64,000 bases of DNA. Origin: DASRRB01 sp036732755 (GTDB lineage: Bacteria > Planctomycetota > B15-G4 > SIAN01). The first letter of the stretch is position 1; every line of letters begins with the position of its first letter. The stretch is from contig DAINBU010000009.1 of NCBI GenBank assembly GCA_036732755.1, forward strand, positions 1-64,000, given 5' to 3'. A model generated the notes under the pieces. That model made no database searches. It worked only from the letters and a program-made list of their open reading frames with translations, and was not told the origin of the DNA. Below, piece after piece: positions 36,364 to 45,104 of the stretch. The translations under genes and the position numbers were made by a program.

Positions 36364-37482
36364 TCACTTCTCGACCGGCAGCTTCAGCTCCTCCCACTTC
36401 CCGAACCCGCCCACCATCGAGATCGGGTCGCGCAGGACGCCGAGATAGGTGAGGGTCTTGGCGGCGGTCATGGAACGGGAGCCGCTGCGGCACGAGATCA
36501 CCTGCGGCGCGAGCTGCTTGAGTTCGTCGAGATGGAAGCCGAGCTCGGAGAGCGGGAAGTTGGGGACGCCGGGGATGCGGCCGGCCTTCCACTCCCACGG
36601 GTCGCGTACGTCGATCCAGGAATGCTTCGCGACGAGGTCGGCGCGGCGCGGCGCGAGCTCGTCGCAGCGCTGCTCGCGGATGCGCGCGCCGGCGATCGGC
36701 GCGCCGCCCATGCTGCAGCAGGCGGCGACGACCTGCGGACCTTCGGGGAGATGGGGGTCGGCGGAGAGATTCGTCTCGAGCGTCACGTCGACTTCGGGCG
36801 TGTTGCCGCGCCCCTCGATCGCATTCAGTGACTTCGCGTACGCGGCGGCATTGGGATGTTGGAGGGCGGCGTTGTGCGCGCGCTCGTGGCCGATCGTCGT
36901 GAAGAGGACGTCCTGGTATCCGTGGCCGGAGAGGACGATCGTCGCATCGGGGAGCTTCATCAGCTTCGACTGCACCGAATCGAAGAGGCGCACTGGGTCG
37001 CTGCCGCGGAAGTCGGCGCGCGCGAGGCTGCCGGCGAAGAGCGTGTCGCCGGTGAAGACGACCCCGGGCCCCCCATCATTCCCCCCGCCATTCCCCCCGC
37101 CGTTCCCAACGCCGTTCCAAAAAAGGGCGATCGAGTCGTTCGTGTGGCCGGGCACCTCGAGCGCCGTGAAGGTCAGCGCCCCGACGGTCACCTTCGCGCC
37201 GTCCTTCAGGGCCACGTGCGGCCGGGCGCACTCCGTCGCGGCGCCCATGTATAGAGGTAGACCGAGCTTCACCCAGGCGGCCGAGTCGGAGAGGTGGTCG
37301 GCGTGGGTGTGGGTGTCGACGACCCCCGCGAGCTTCAAGTCGTAGTCCTTGAGCGCCCGCTCGTAGACGGCGCGCCTCCCCGCCTTGCCGTCGATCAGGA
37401 GGGCGGCCCGGGTCTCGGGGTCCCCGACGAGGTGGGCGAAGCAGCCCGAATCGTTGAAGGTCTTGAGGATCACGGCGCTCAT
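36364..37482 (-). CDS. metallo-beta-lactamase fold/rhodanese fusion, persulfide dioxygenase-like
   Basis: The 372-residue protein has an MBL-fold sulfur dioxygenase domain first (metal motif VVDTHTHADHLSDSA, then LEVPGHTNDS, VFTGDTLFAG and LSGHGYQDVL) and a C-terminal rhodanese domain (VRDPWEWKAGRIPGVPNFPL; active Cys in QVISCRSGSRSMTAAKTL). Such fusions oxidise glutathione- or other thiol-persulfide to sulfite and transfer sulfane sulfur to thiosulfate. In this bacterium bacillithiol persulfide is a possible substrate (inference). A Gly/Asn low-complexity insert (NGGGNGGGNDGG, from a 12-bp DNA repeat) lies between the metal motifs. Divergent from cysteine dioxygenase. Confidence 0.85.
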   Translation of the reverse strand: MSAVILKTFNDSGCFAHLVGDPETRAALLIDGKAGRRAVYERALKDYDLKLAGVVDTHTHADHLSDSAAWVKLGLPLYMGAATECARPHVALKDGAKVTVGALTFTALEVPGHTNDSIALFWNGVGNGGGNGGGNDGGPGVVFTGDTLFAGSLARADFRGSDPVRLFDSVQSKLMKLPDATIVLSGHGYQDVLFTTIGHERAHNAALQHPNAAAYAKSLNAIEGRGNTPEVDVTLETNLSADPHLPEGPQVVAACCSMGGAPIAGARIREQRCDELAPRRADLVAKHSWIDVRDPWEWKAGRIPGVPNFPLSELGFHLDELKQLAPQVISCRSGSRSMTAAKTLTYLGVLRDPISMVGGFGKWEELKLPVEK

Positions 37483-37572
37483 GGCGATTCTCTGCGGTCC
37501 GGGGGGCCATCGTAGCCGTCGCCGCGGACGAGTCCGACCCCGCGGCTCCCTGAGAACCTTTGCGAGGATCGA

Positions 37573-38208
37573 GTGCGAGGAATGAGCAAGGCCCACGACT
37601 GTTCGCTGGCGGACCTCGTGCAGACCCTCCAGTCGCTCCCGCCCGACCAGCTCACGCTCGACCGCGTCACGTCGATCCTCTCGGAGCGCCCGCTGCGCGA
37701 GTCTTCGCTCGAGCGCTTCGTGAACTTCCGCGACGACAAGTACGCCCGCAACCTCGTCTTCCGCTGCGACCAGTTCGAGATGCTCGTGCTCTGCTGGCAG
37801 CCGGGCCAGGCGACGCCGATCCACAACCACGCCGGCCAGTGCGGCTGGGTGCGCGTGCTGCGCGGCGCCTTGGAAGAGACCGACTACACGCCGCCCGACT
37901 GGATGCGCGGCGGCGTGATCCCGGCCGGCAAGATCGAGATCGACGACGACGGCATCGGCCACGGCATCACGCTCACGAAGGGGCCGACGGCGGTGCTGGC
38001 GGCGGGGCTCGCGGTCTCGGCCGTCGACCGCTCGCGCGCGATCCACCGGCTCGGCAATCCGCCGCGCGGAGGCGGCGACGGCCGTGCGGTCACGCTCCAC
38101 GTGTACGCGCGGCCGCACGACTCGTGTCTCGCGTTCGACGTCGACCAGGGCACGTGCCGGCAGGTCTTGCTGCGCCCCGACACCGTGCCGACCGCGCCGC
38201 TCGCCTGA
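37573..38208 (+). CDS. cysteine dioxygenase-family protein
   Basis: A 211-residue cupin of the cysteine dioxygenase type: iron ligands in TPIHNHAGQCGWVRVL and TLHVYARPHDSC region, RAIHRLGNP before it. It oxidises L-cysteine (or a related thiol) to the sulfinate with O2. The GTG at 37573 has GCGAGGA upstream; the ATG at 37582 is also possible. Placed back to back with the MBL-rhodanese gene, it forms a sulfur-oxidation module with a shared 90-nt promoter region. Exact substrate (cysteine or 3-mercaptopropionate) is not settled by sequence alone. Confidence 0.85.
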   Translation: MRGMSKAHDCSLADLVQTLQSLPPDQLTLDRVTSILSERPLRESSLERFVNFRDDKYARNLVFRCDQFEMLVLCWQPGQATPIHNHAGQCGWVRVLRGALEETDYTPPDWMRGGVIPAGKIEIDDDGIGHGITLTKGPTAVLAAGLAVSAVDRSRAIHRLGNPPRGGGDGRAVTLHVYARPHDSCLAFDVDQGTCRQVLLRPDTVPTAPLA

Positions 38209-38269
38209 CCGCGACGTCGCTGCTTCTCTGACCACCGCCGCGCCGGTCTTCGACCGGTGGCGCGCCCCG

Positions 38270-41200
38270 TCAGAACCCGACTTCGAACTCCCCGCCGCGG
38301 TCGACCGGCAGCTCGATCGACGTCTCGTGCACCGCGCGCAGCGGCTCGCCGTCGAAGCGAGCGCCGCGGATCGACGCCCCGTCCGGCGAGTGGATCCAGA
38401 GGACGATCCGCTTCAGCTGCAGATGATCGCGCCGCGGCCCCGCCGCCGACCCGACCTGGATGCGCCCGCGCACGACCCCTTCGTCGATGCGTGAATGGAC
38501 CTCGAGCGAGACCGGGCCGAAGACGGTCGGCAGCGCGTCGAAGCGCAGCCGCCGGCCGTCGGAGAGCCAGCGCGGCGGCGCGAGCCGCAGCAGGTGGAGC
38601 ACCTCCGGCGTCGCCGCGGGATCGGCGCGTGGCGTGGCGCCGTCCGTCTCCTCGATCACCATCCGCCGGATCAGGAGGAGGCCGGCCCCCGCCGCCGCCG
38701 TCAGCGGCTCCGAGCCGAGCGCGCGCCCGTAGTCGTCGACGGAGAGGTCGTGGCCGTCGAGGCCGAAGTCCCAGCGCGCGTCGAGCATCCGCTCGCGCAG
38801 CGCGACGTTGCTGACGCGCAGCGGCACGACGCCGGTGAGCTCGCCGCCCGTGAAGACGTCGCGCGCGAGTCCGTGCGCGAGGAAGGCGAACGCGCCGCTG
38901 CGGAAGGCCGACGCGTCGCCCTCGTCGCCCGTGTCGGCGAGCGACGCGATCGCGCCGAGGCCGTGGGTCGCGTCGAGCGCCGCGTGGAAGCGCGCGAGCC
39001 CGAGCCACTGCCCGCCGTGGCGCTCGAGCGTCTGCCGGATCCACGTCGCCGGCGGCTGGCCGGGATCGAAGAGCCCCGTCTCGAGCAGGAGCGACGCGGA
39101 ACGGGACCATGCTTCGCCGAGCGGATCGCCGCCGAGCCACGGATGCGGCTCCTCGGCGCGCCGCCAGTCGGGCGCGTCGCGCGACGAGCCGACGTCGACC
39201 GCCATCGGCACGAAGGGCGGGTCGACCGAGCGGTCGGTGAACTGCTCGACGGCGCGCTCGAGCCGGGCGCGCAGCGCTTCCGCCTCCGCCGCGAACGGCG
39301 CCGCGGTCACTCGGTCGCCCACGTCGGCCGAGAGCCGCGCGAACTCGACGAGCCCGCGCCACGCGAGCGCCGCCTCGGCGAGGCTGCGCGCCGGCCCGGC
39401 GCCCGCGCCATAGGCGTGGCGGAGGAAGAGCCCGGCGAACTCGTCGTCACCCGCCTCATCCGCCGCGCGCGCCGCCGCGATCTCGTCGAGGAACGCGACC
39501 AAACACGGCCGCATTCGCTCGAAAAGGTCGCAATCAAACGCGAGGCGCCAGACCTGACAGGCGCGCGCCAGCGCGACAGCGGCGCGCTCGACGTGGCGCT
39601 CGCCTCCGGGATCGGTCACGTCGGCGAGGAGCATGCGCTGCATGGCGCGGCGCGCCGCGTCGACCTGGCCGAAGCGCGCCAGCGCGAGCGCGGCGCCGCC
39701 CTCCTCGATGCCGCGATACTCCTCGCACGCGTAGGCGCCGCTCTTGAGCGTGAGGTCGGCCGCGTCGTGCGCCCCGCCGCCGCGCTCGTCGAAGAGGGCG
39801 ATGCGGCACTGCGCGAGGAGCCCGCGCACCAGCTCGTCGAGCGGCGCCTCGGGGAGCTCGAGCCCGCAGGCGCCGTCGACGCCGTCCCAGTACGTCTCGA
39901 AGGCGGCGCGGCTGCGCGTCGCGTCGAGCTCGGCGAGCGGATCGGCCGACCGGAGCGGCGCGTTCGCACTCGGGAAGAAGAGCGTGAGCTCGCGCGACTC
40001 CTGCGGCCCGAGCACGAAGCTCCAGCGCGCGAGCGTCTCGAACGCCCCGATCTCGAACGACGCGGGCGGCGTCGAATAGAGCGCGATCGTGCCGTCCGCC
40101 TCGCGCAGCACGCGCGGGTCGGCGTCGCGCGTGAACGTCGCTCTCCGCGGCGCCCGCTCGAAGAGGTCGCCCTGCGCCGCGCGCCGCGCGAGGATCGCGT
40201 CGAAGGTGGCGACGCGCCGCGCGGTCCGGTCGTTCTCGACGGTGACCTTGACCAGCGTCCCCCACGCGACGTCGCCCGGCGCAGTGACGTACGCGCGTGT
40301 GTAGGCGACGAGTCCGTCGCGCTCGGAGCGCGTCACGACGCCGGGACGGCCGTCGCCGACGGCCCGGCGCGTGGTGCGGTCGGGGTCGTTGCCGAAGAGC
40401 TCGCCGTCGAGCGCGAAGGCGGCGATCCGGTCGGTCCAGCGCGCGCGCGAGCCCGCGGCGAGCGACGAGCCGGGTGGCGCGCCCAGATCCCACGGCCCCT
40501 CGTCGCCGTGCTCGGTCTCGTGCAGCGTGCCGTTCCATGCGACCAGCGTTTCGACCGGATCCTCGGGCCGGCCGAGCAGCGCGGCGGCGCCGTCGTTCGG
40601 GAGCAGCCACGCCGCGGCGTCGGCGTAGTCGGGGTCGCCGATCGCCTCGGCGACCTGGCGCGCCAGCGGATCGTCCCACTGCCGGCGCATCGCCTCGAAG
40701 TCGGCGCGCGCCCGCTCGCCGAGGCGCACCGCGACGCGCGCCCCCTTGTCGGCGTGGATGAAGCGCAGGCGCGTGACCGCGTGCGGGACGAAGCGCACCG
40801 TCGTCTGCGGGGTGCCGTGCGCGTCGACGTGGGTCTCGGTCGAGCGCACCAGCACGTTGCGCCAGCCGTCGCCGGCCCACCAGTCGATCGCCGTCGGGTC
40901 GCGCGCGTCGAGCGTCGCCTCGCTCACCATCCGCGCGCGCGGCCAGACGAGCACGAGGCCGACACCGTCGTGGCTGCGCCGCACGCCCGGCTCGCGCGCG
41001 AGGTCGAGCGCCGCCTCGTCGAGCGGCGGCGGCGGCGGGTCGGCGGCGATCGGAGCCGCGAGCGCGCCGCGCGCGAGGGCGACGAGCGGTGCCGAGGGGT
41101 CGTCGGCGACGGCGAGCTCGCGCAGCGCATAGACGCCGAACGCGCCGTCGCGCCGCGGCCGCTGCAGGACGAGCCGCACGCCGAGCGCCTCGCAGCGCGC

Positions 41201-41644
41201 GAAGGCGATCCGCCACGCGACGCCGCCGAACTCCTGGTACTTCGCGAGCTCGTCGCGGCGCGACTCGTCGCGCGCGAGGCGGCCGCTCACCGCGCACCAG
41301 CCGGCCGCGCTCTTCACCTCGAGCCGCAGCGTCCCGCCGCGCGGCTCGAAGCGGTCGCCGCCGAGCGCGAGGAAGTCGGCTTCGATCGCGGCGACCGGGC
41401 GCGGCGCGTCCCACTCGAAGCCGACGCGCACCGCCTCCTCGGGGGAATCGGGCGCAAGCGCCGCGAAGGTGTCGCGGCGGCCGTCGGTCCACTCGGCCGG
41501 AGCGGCCTCGCCCGGCGCCGGCCGCGCCGAGGGGGACGCCGGGCCGCCGCGCCAGACGCGGGCGCGGCCGGCGTCGTCCGCCGCCGCGCGACCCGGGCTG
41601 TGCAGCGCCGCCGCGAACAGCCCGGCGCGCACCAGCGCGTTCAT
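38270..41644 (-). CDS. very large exported protein with six-hairpin-glycosidase-like region
   Basis: The 1124-residue product has a short N-terminal hydrophobic stretch then Ala/Pro-rich sequence; a signal peptide is likely but weak. The centre (about residues 590-960) is a series of paired helices with a Trp/Tyr/Glu-rich pattern (CEEYRGIEEGGAALALARFG, HPWLGGDPLGEAWSRSASLL), as in alpha/alpha-toroid glycosidases. The ends are beta-sandwich-like. No catalytic residues can be named. The ATG overlaps the scpA stop as ATGA. Glycan processing is a fold-based inference only. Confidence 0.6.
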   Translation of the reverse strand: MNALVRAGLFAAALHSPGRAAADDAGRARVWRGGPASPSARPAPGEAAPAEWTDGRRDTFAALAPDSPEEAVRVGFEWDAPRPVAAIEADFLALGGDRFEPRGGTLRLEVKSAAGWCAVSGRLARDESRRDELAKYQEFGGVAWRIAFARCEALGVRLVLQRPRRDGAFGVYALRELAVADDPSAPLVALARGALAAPIAADPPPPPLDEAALDLAREPGVRRSHDGVGLVLVWPRARMVSEATLDARDPTAIDWWAGDGWRNVLVRSTETHVDAHGTPQTTVRFVPHAVTRLRFIHADKGARVAVRLGERARADFEAMRRQWDDPLARQVAEAIGDPDYADAAAWLLPNDGAAALLGRPEDPVETLVAWNGTLHETEHGDEGPWDLGAPPGSSLAAGSRARWTDRIAAFALDGELFGNDPDRTTRRAVGDGRPGVVTRSERDGLVAYTRAYVTAPGDVAWGTLVKVTVENDRTARRVATFDAILARRAAQGDLFERAPRRATFTRDADPRVLREADGTIALYSTPPASFEIGAFETLARWSFVLGPQESRELTLFFPSANAPLRSADPLAELDATRSRAAFETYWDGVDGACGLELPEAPLDELVRGLLAQCRIALFDERGGGAHDAADLTLKSGAYACEEYRGIEEGGAALALARFGQVDAARRAMQRMLLADVTDPGGERHVERAAVALARACQVWRLAFDCDLFERMRPCLVAFLDEIAAARAADEAGDDEFAGLFLRHAYGAGAGPARSLAEAALAWRGLVEFARLSADVGDRVTAAPFAAEAEALRARLERAVEQFTDRSVDPPFVPMAVDVGSSRDAPDWRRAEEPHPWLGGDPLGEAWSRSASLLLETGLFDPGQPPATWIRQTLERHGGQWLGLARFHAALDATHGLGAIASLADTGDEGDASAFRSGAFAFLAHGLARDVFTGGELTGVVPLRVSNVALRERMLDARWDFGLDGHDLSVDDYGRALGSEPLTAAAGAGLLLIRRMVIEETDGATPRADPAATPEVLHLLRLAPPRWLSDGRRLRFDALPTVFGPVSLEVHSRIDEGVVRGRIQVGSAAGPRRDHLQLKRIVLWIHSPDGASIRGARFDGEPLRAVHETSIELPVDRGGEFEVGF

Positions 41645-42588
41645 CCGGCCCCCGCCGCCCCGGACGCCTCTCCCGCCTGGTCGCCCTCCTGCAGCCGCAC
41701 GTCGGGCAACGGCTCGAACTCGTCGTCGGGTGCTTCGTCGGGGTCGGGCTCGGGAGCGGGCGCGCGCTTCTTCGGGGCTCCGTTCGCCGGCGGCGCGCCA
41801 GCCGAAGGCACGAACAATGGCGCCTCGTCGATCGTCGGCGCGCGCGTCGACCAGACGTCGGCGGCCGGCTCCCAGCGCTCGGGGAGCGGATCGGCGATCG
41901 CCTCGATCACGATCTCGCCGAAGGCCTGCGCCTGCACCGCGTGGATCAGCTTCGCGCGCATCAGCTCGAGCACCGCGAGGAAGTGGCCGATCAGGTCGAT
42001 GCGCGTCGTGTCGTGCTTGAAGACCTCGTGGAACGCGACGCGCCGCGCCGACCGCAGCGTCGCGAGCAGGTCGGCGACGTACTCGGCGAGCGGGCGGTCG
42101 GCGACGATCGTGCTCGGCGCCGCGCGGTCGAGCCCCGAATCGGCGAGCACCTTCCGGAACGCCTCGACGAGGTGGAAGACGCCGACCTCCTCGAGCGGGA
42201 TGCCGGCGTCGCCGACCTCGGGCCGGCTCGGATGGACCAGGTCGCGCGCCGCCGAGCTGCGGTCGAGGATGCGCGTCGCCTCCTTGAGCTGCCGGTACTC
42301 GAGCAGCCGCTGGATCAGCTCCTCTTCGGGGTCGAGCTCGGCCGCGAGGTCGACTTCTTCGCGCGGCAGCAGCGAGCGCGCCTTGATCGACATGAGCGTC
42401 GCCGCCATCACCAGGAATTCGCCGGCGGTGTCGACGTCGAGGTTCTTGGCGCGCTTCAGCGCCTCGAAGTACTGGTCGCAGATCTTGACCAGCGACACCT
42501 CGCGGATGTCCATCTCCTCCTTCTGCACGAGGTAGAGCAGGAGGTCGAGCGGACCGGCGAAGTTGGCGAGCTCGAAGTGGTGGTCCAT
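41641..42588 (-). CDS. scpA: segregation and condensation protein A
   Basis: ScpA (kleisin) bridges SMC heads with ScpB during chromosome condensation. The N terminus FAGPLDLLLYLVQKEEMDIR is the family signature; the segment FLVMAATLMSIKARSLLP is also conserved. At 315 residues it is longer than usual (about 250-270) because of a Pro/Glu-rich C-terminal tail. It is 7 nt downstream of the site-2 protease gene and overlaps the glycosidase-like gene by 4 nt. scpB is not in the window. Confidence 0.93.
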   Translation of the reverse strand: MDHHFELANFAGPLDLLLYLVQKEEMDIREVSLVKICDQYFEALKRAKNLDVDTAGEFLVMAATLMSIKARSLLPREEVDLAAELDPEEELIQRLLEYRQLKEATRILDRSSAARDLVHPSRPEVGDAGIPLEEVGVFHLVEAFRKVLADSGLDRAAPSTIVADRPLAEYVADLLATLRSARRVAFHEVFKHDTTRIDLIGHFLAVLELMRAKLIHAVQAQAFGEIVIEAIADPLPERWEPAADVWSTRAPTIDEAPLFVPSAGAPPANGAPKKRAPAPEPDPDEAPDDEFEPLPDVRLQEGDQAGEASGAAGAG

Positions 42589-42595
42589 CGCGATC

Positions 42596-43306
42596 TCAGG
42601 GGTTGGTTCCGAAGATGGGCATCCGGCCGGGCATCAGGTGCTGCCACACCGCGTCGGTCCCGGAATAGATCGCGTGCATCACGGGATCCAGGGTGCCGCG
42701 CACCATGAGGACGATCAGGAGGACGATCCCGAACTGGCCGAACGAATAGAACGCATTCCGCACCGGCGCCGGCAGGAAGAACCCGAGCACGCGGTGCCCG
42801 TCCAGCGGCGGCACCGGCAGCATGTTGAAGATGGCCAGCATGAGGTTCAGCCGGATCGCGTCGATGAAGATGATCGACGAAATCGCGTACGTTGGGACGT
42901 GCCTCACCTCGATGTGAAACCAGTAGGCACAGGTGAAGAACAGGGCGAGCACGACGTTCATGGCCGGGCCGGCGACCGACGTGAGCATCAGGTCGCGCAC
43001 CGGGCTGCGCATGTTCGCGGGGACCACGGGGACCGGCTTCGCCGCGGCGAAATAGATCGCCGAGCTCGCGGTGAAGAAGATGAAGTAGATCGGCAGGACG
43101 ACGGTGAAGATCGGGTGGAGGTGCGGGAGCGGGTTGAGCGTCAGGCGGCCGAGGTCCTTCGCGGTGGTGTCGCCGAGCTTGGTCGCGCTCCACGCATGGC
43201 CGTACTCGTGGAACGCGAGCGAGACGATCAGCACCACGAAGTAGAAGCACTTCCGGGAGAACTCCTCGGTCATCCACGGCTCCGGGAGCATCCAGGAAGC
43301 GAGCAT
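42596..43306 (-). CDS. site-2 protease family (M50) membrane metalloprotease
   Basis: A 236-residue multi-pass membrane protein with zinc motif HEYGHAWSA in the first helix region and the second ligand motif FNMLPVPPLDGHRVLGFF. About five hydrophobic segments are visible. Short M50B proteases of this kind lie beside scpA in many bacteria. It may cleave membrane-bound regulators; substrate unknown. Divergent from kdsD with 56 nt between starts. Confidence 0.92.
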   Translation of the reverse strand: MLASWMLPEPWMTEEFSRKCFYFVVLIVSLAFHEYGHAWSATKLGDTTAKDLGRLTLNPLPHLHPIFTVVLPIYFIFFTASSAIYFAAAKPVPVVPANMRSPVRDLMLTSVAGPAMNVVLALFFTCAYWFHIEVRHVPTYAISSIIFIDAIRLNLMLAIFNMLPVPPLDGHRVLGFFLPAPVRNAFYSFGQFGIVLLIVLMVRGTLDPVMHAIYSGTDAVWQHLMPGRMPIFGTNP

Positions 43307-43362
43307 GGCGGGGTACGATACTCGTCGGTCTCGCGTCTCGAACGGGGGGGACGACGCCGCAC

Positions 43363-44484
43363 GTGAATCCGCGCAAGGACTCCGCGAAGTCCAGGAACGC
43401 GTCCGCTGCCAGGCCCACGGCAGCCCCGGCTCCGTCCGCTCCCGCGCGCGCTCCCGTTCCGGCGCACCCCGGATCGGAGGGCGGCGAGCTGCTGCGTGAC
43501 GCGCAGGACGCGCTGCGGCAGTGCGGCACGGCCATCTCGAAGCTCGCCGAGGCGATGCCGCCGAAATTCCTCGCGGCGGCCGAGCTGCTGCGCGACTGCA
43601 AAGGGATGGTGGTCGTCACCGGCATCGGCAAGGCCGGGCTGATCGGCGCCAAGGTGTCGGCCACGCTCGCCTCGACCGGGACGCGCTCGCTCTTCCTCCA
43701 TCCCGGCGAAGCCGTGCACGGCGACCTCGGCCGCATCTACCACGAAGACGTGGTGCTCGCGCTCTCGTTCAGCGGCGCGACGCACGAGATGCTGCGGCTG
43801 CTCGACCCGCTGCGCAGCATCGGCGCGCGCATGGTCGCGATCACCGGCGCTCCCGACAGTCCGCTCGGGCGCCACGCCGACCTCGTGCTCGACGTCGGCA
43901 AGCCGGTCGAGGCGTGCCCGCTCGGGCTCGCGCCGACCACTTCGACGTCGGTGATGCTCGCGATCGGCGACGCGCTCGCGCTCACCGTCATGCGCATGAA
44001 GCGGTTCACGAAGGAGGACTTCGCGCGCTTCCACCCGGCGGGCGCGCTCGGGCGCAAGCTCCTGAAGGTCGGCGACCTGATGCGCAAGGGGCGCGAGAGC
44101 CCGACGGTGCCGTCGGGCGCGCCGATCCTCGACGCGCTCCAGGCGATGACCGAGACGCGCGCCGGCGCGGTGACGATCGTCGACGGGGAGGGGCGCGCGA
44201 TCGGCTTCTGGACCGACGGCGACCTGCGCCGGACCGTGCTGAATCATTTCGATGCCGGGCCCTTCGACCTCTCCCGGCACGTGATCGACGAGGTGATGAC
44301 GCGCAAGCCGACGACGATCGGCGCACACCGCCTCGCGAGCGAGGCGTTCCGCCTGATGAAGGAGCGCGGCTTCGACCAGATCCTCGTCGTCGACGAGCGC
44401 GGCCGCGCCGTCGGCCTGCTCGACGTGCAGGACCGGCCGGTCGACCTCTTCGACACGCCCGAACCGCCGGCGGGCTCCTCGTGA
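43363..44484 (+). CDS. kdsD: arabinose-5-phosphate isomerase
   Basis: KdsD/KpsF isomerises ribulose-5-P to arabinose-5-P for Kdo, the inner LPS sugar. The SIS domain (VVTGIGKAGLIGAKVSATL, LALSFSGATHEML, LGLAPTTSTSVMLAIGDALA) is followed by two CBS domains (VGDLMRKGRESPTVPSG, VIDEVMTRKPTTIGAHRLAS). The first 40 residues are an extra Ala/Pro/Arg-rich segment. Start GTG. First gene of the rightward kdsD-kdsC-lptC-lptD-tatA cluster. Confidence 0.94.
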   Translation: MNPRKDSAKSRNASAARPTAAPAPSAPARAPVPAHPGSEGGELLRDAQDALRQCGTAISKLAEAMPPKFLAAAELLRDCKGMVVVTGIGKAGLIGAKVSATLASTGTRSLFLHPGEAVHGDLGRIYHEDVVLALSFSGATHEMLRLLDPLRSIGARMVAITGAPDSPLGRHADLVLDVGKPVEACPLGLAPTTSTSVMLAIGDALALTVMRMKRFTKEDFARFHPAGALGRKLLKVGDLMRKGRESPTVPSGAPILDALQAMTETRAGAVTIVDGEGRAIGFWTDGDLRRTVLNHFDAGPFDLSRHVIDEVMTRKPTTIGAHRLASEAFRLMKERGFDQILVVDERGRAVGLLDVQDRPVDLFDTPEPPAGSS

Positions 44485-45083
44485 AAGACGTGAACGACGA
44501 AGACGAGAGCGAGCCGAAGGCGCGGCGCGGCGCGAAGAAGGGCAAGGCGCGCGCGCCGCTGGTCGCACGCATCAAGCGGCTGCAGCTGATCGCCATGGAC
44601 GTCGACGGCGTGCTGACCGACGGCACGATCCTCCTCTCGCCGAGCGGCGAGGAGCTCAAGGGCTTCTCCTCGCGCGACGGCATCGGGCTCAAGTGCCTGC
44701 ACCTGGCCGGGCTCGACTCGGCGTTCGTCACGGCGCGCGGCTCGCCGGCCGTCGAGCAGCGCGCGCGCGAGCTCGGCGTGCGCTACGTCGTGCTCAACTC
44801 GAAGAACAAGGGCGAGGCGCTCCGGCAGCTGTGCACGCGGCGCGGCATCGGGCTCGACGAAGCGGCGTTCATCGGCGACGACCTCCAGGACCTCTCGGCG
44901 ATGGCGCTGGCCGGCGTCGCCGTCACGGTGCGCGACGCTCCGCGGGAAGTTCGCGCGCGCGCCGACGTCATCACGGAGGCGCGCGGCGGCGAAGGCGCGG
45001 TCCGCGAGGCGATCGACCGCATCCTCAAGGCGCAAGGGAAGTTCGAAGCCGTGGTGAAGCACTTCCTCGATCAGGCGTCCTGA
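44481..45083 (+). CDS. kdsC: 3-deoxy-D-manno-octulosonate 8-phosphate phosphatase
   Basis: A HAD-superfamily phosphatase with MDVDGVLTDGTILLSPSGEE (nucleophile Asp motif DVDGV), FVTARGSPAVEQRARELGV and FIGDDLQDLSAMALAG. It removes phosphate from Kdo-8-P. The GTG start overlaps the kdsD stop as GTGA. The 200-residue length includes a basic N-terminal extension of about 35 residues (RRGAKKGKARAPLVAR). Functional link with kdsD is direct. Confidence 0.93.
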   Translation: MKDVNDEDESEPKARRGAKKGKARAPLVARIKRLQLIAMDVDGVLTDGTILLSPSGEELKGFSSRDGIGLKCLHLAGLDSAFVTARGSPAVEQRARELGVRYVVLNSKNKGEALRQLCTRRGIGLDEAAFIGDDLQDLSAMALAGVAVTVRDAPREVRARADVITEARGGEGAVREAIDRILKAQGKFEAVVKHFLDQAS

Positions 45084-45104
45084 CCGCGCCGGTACCCTTC
45101 CTCC

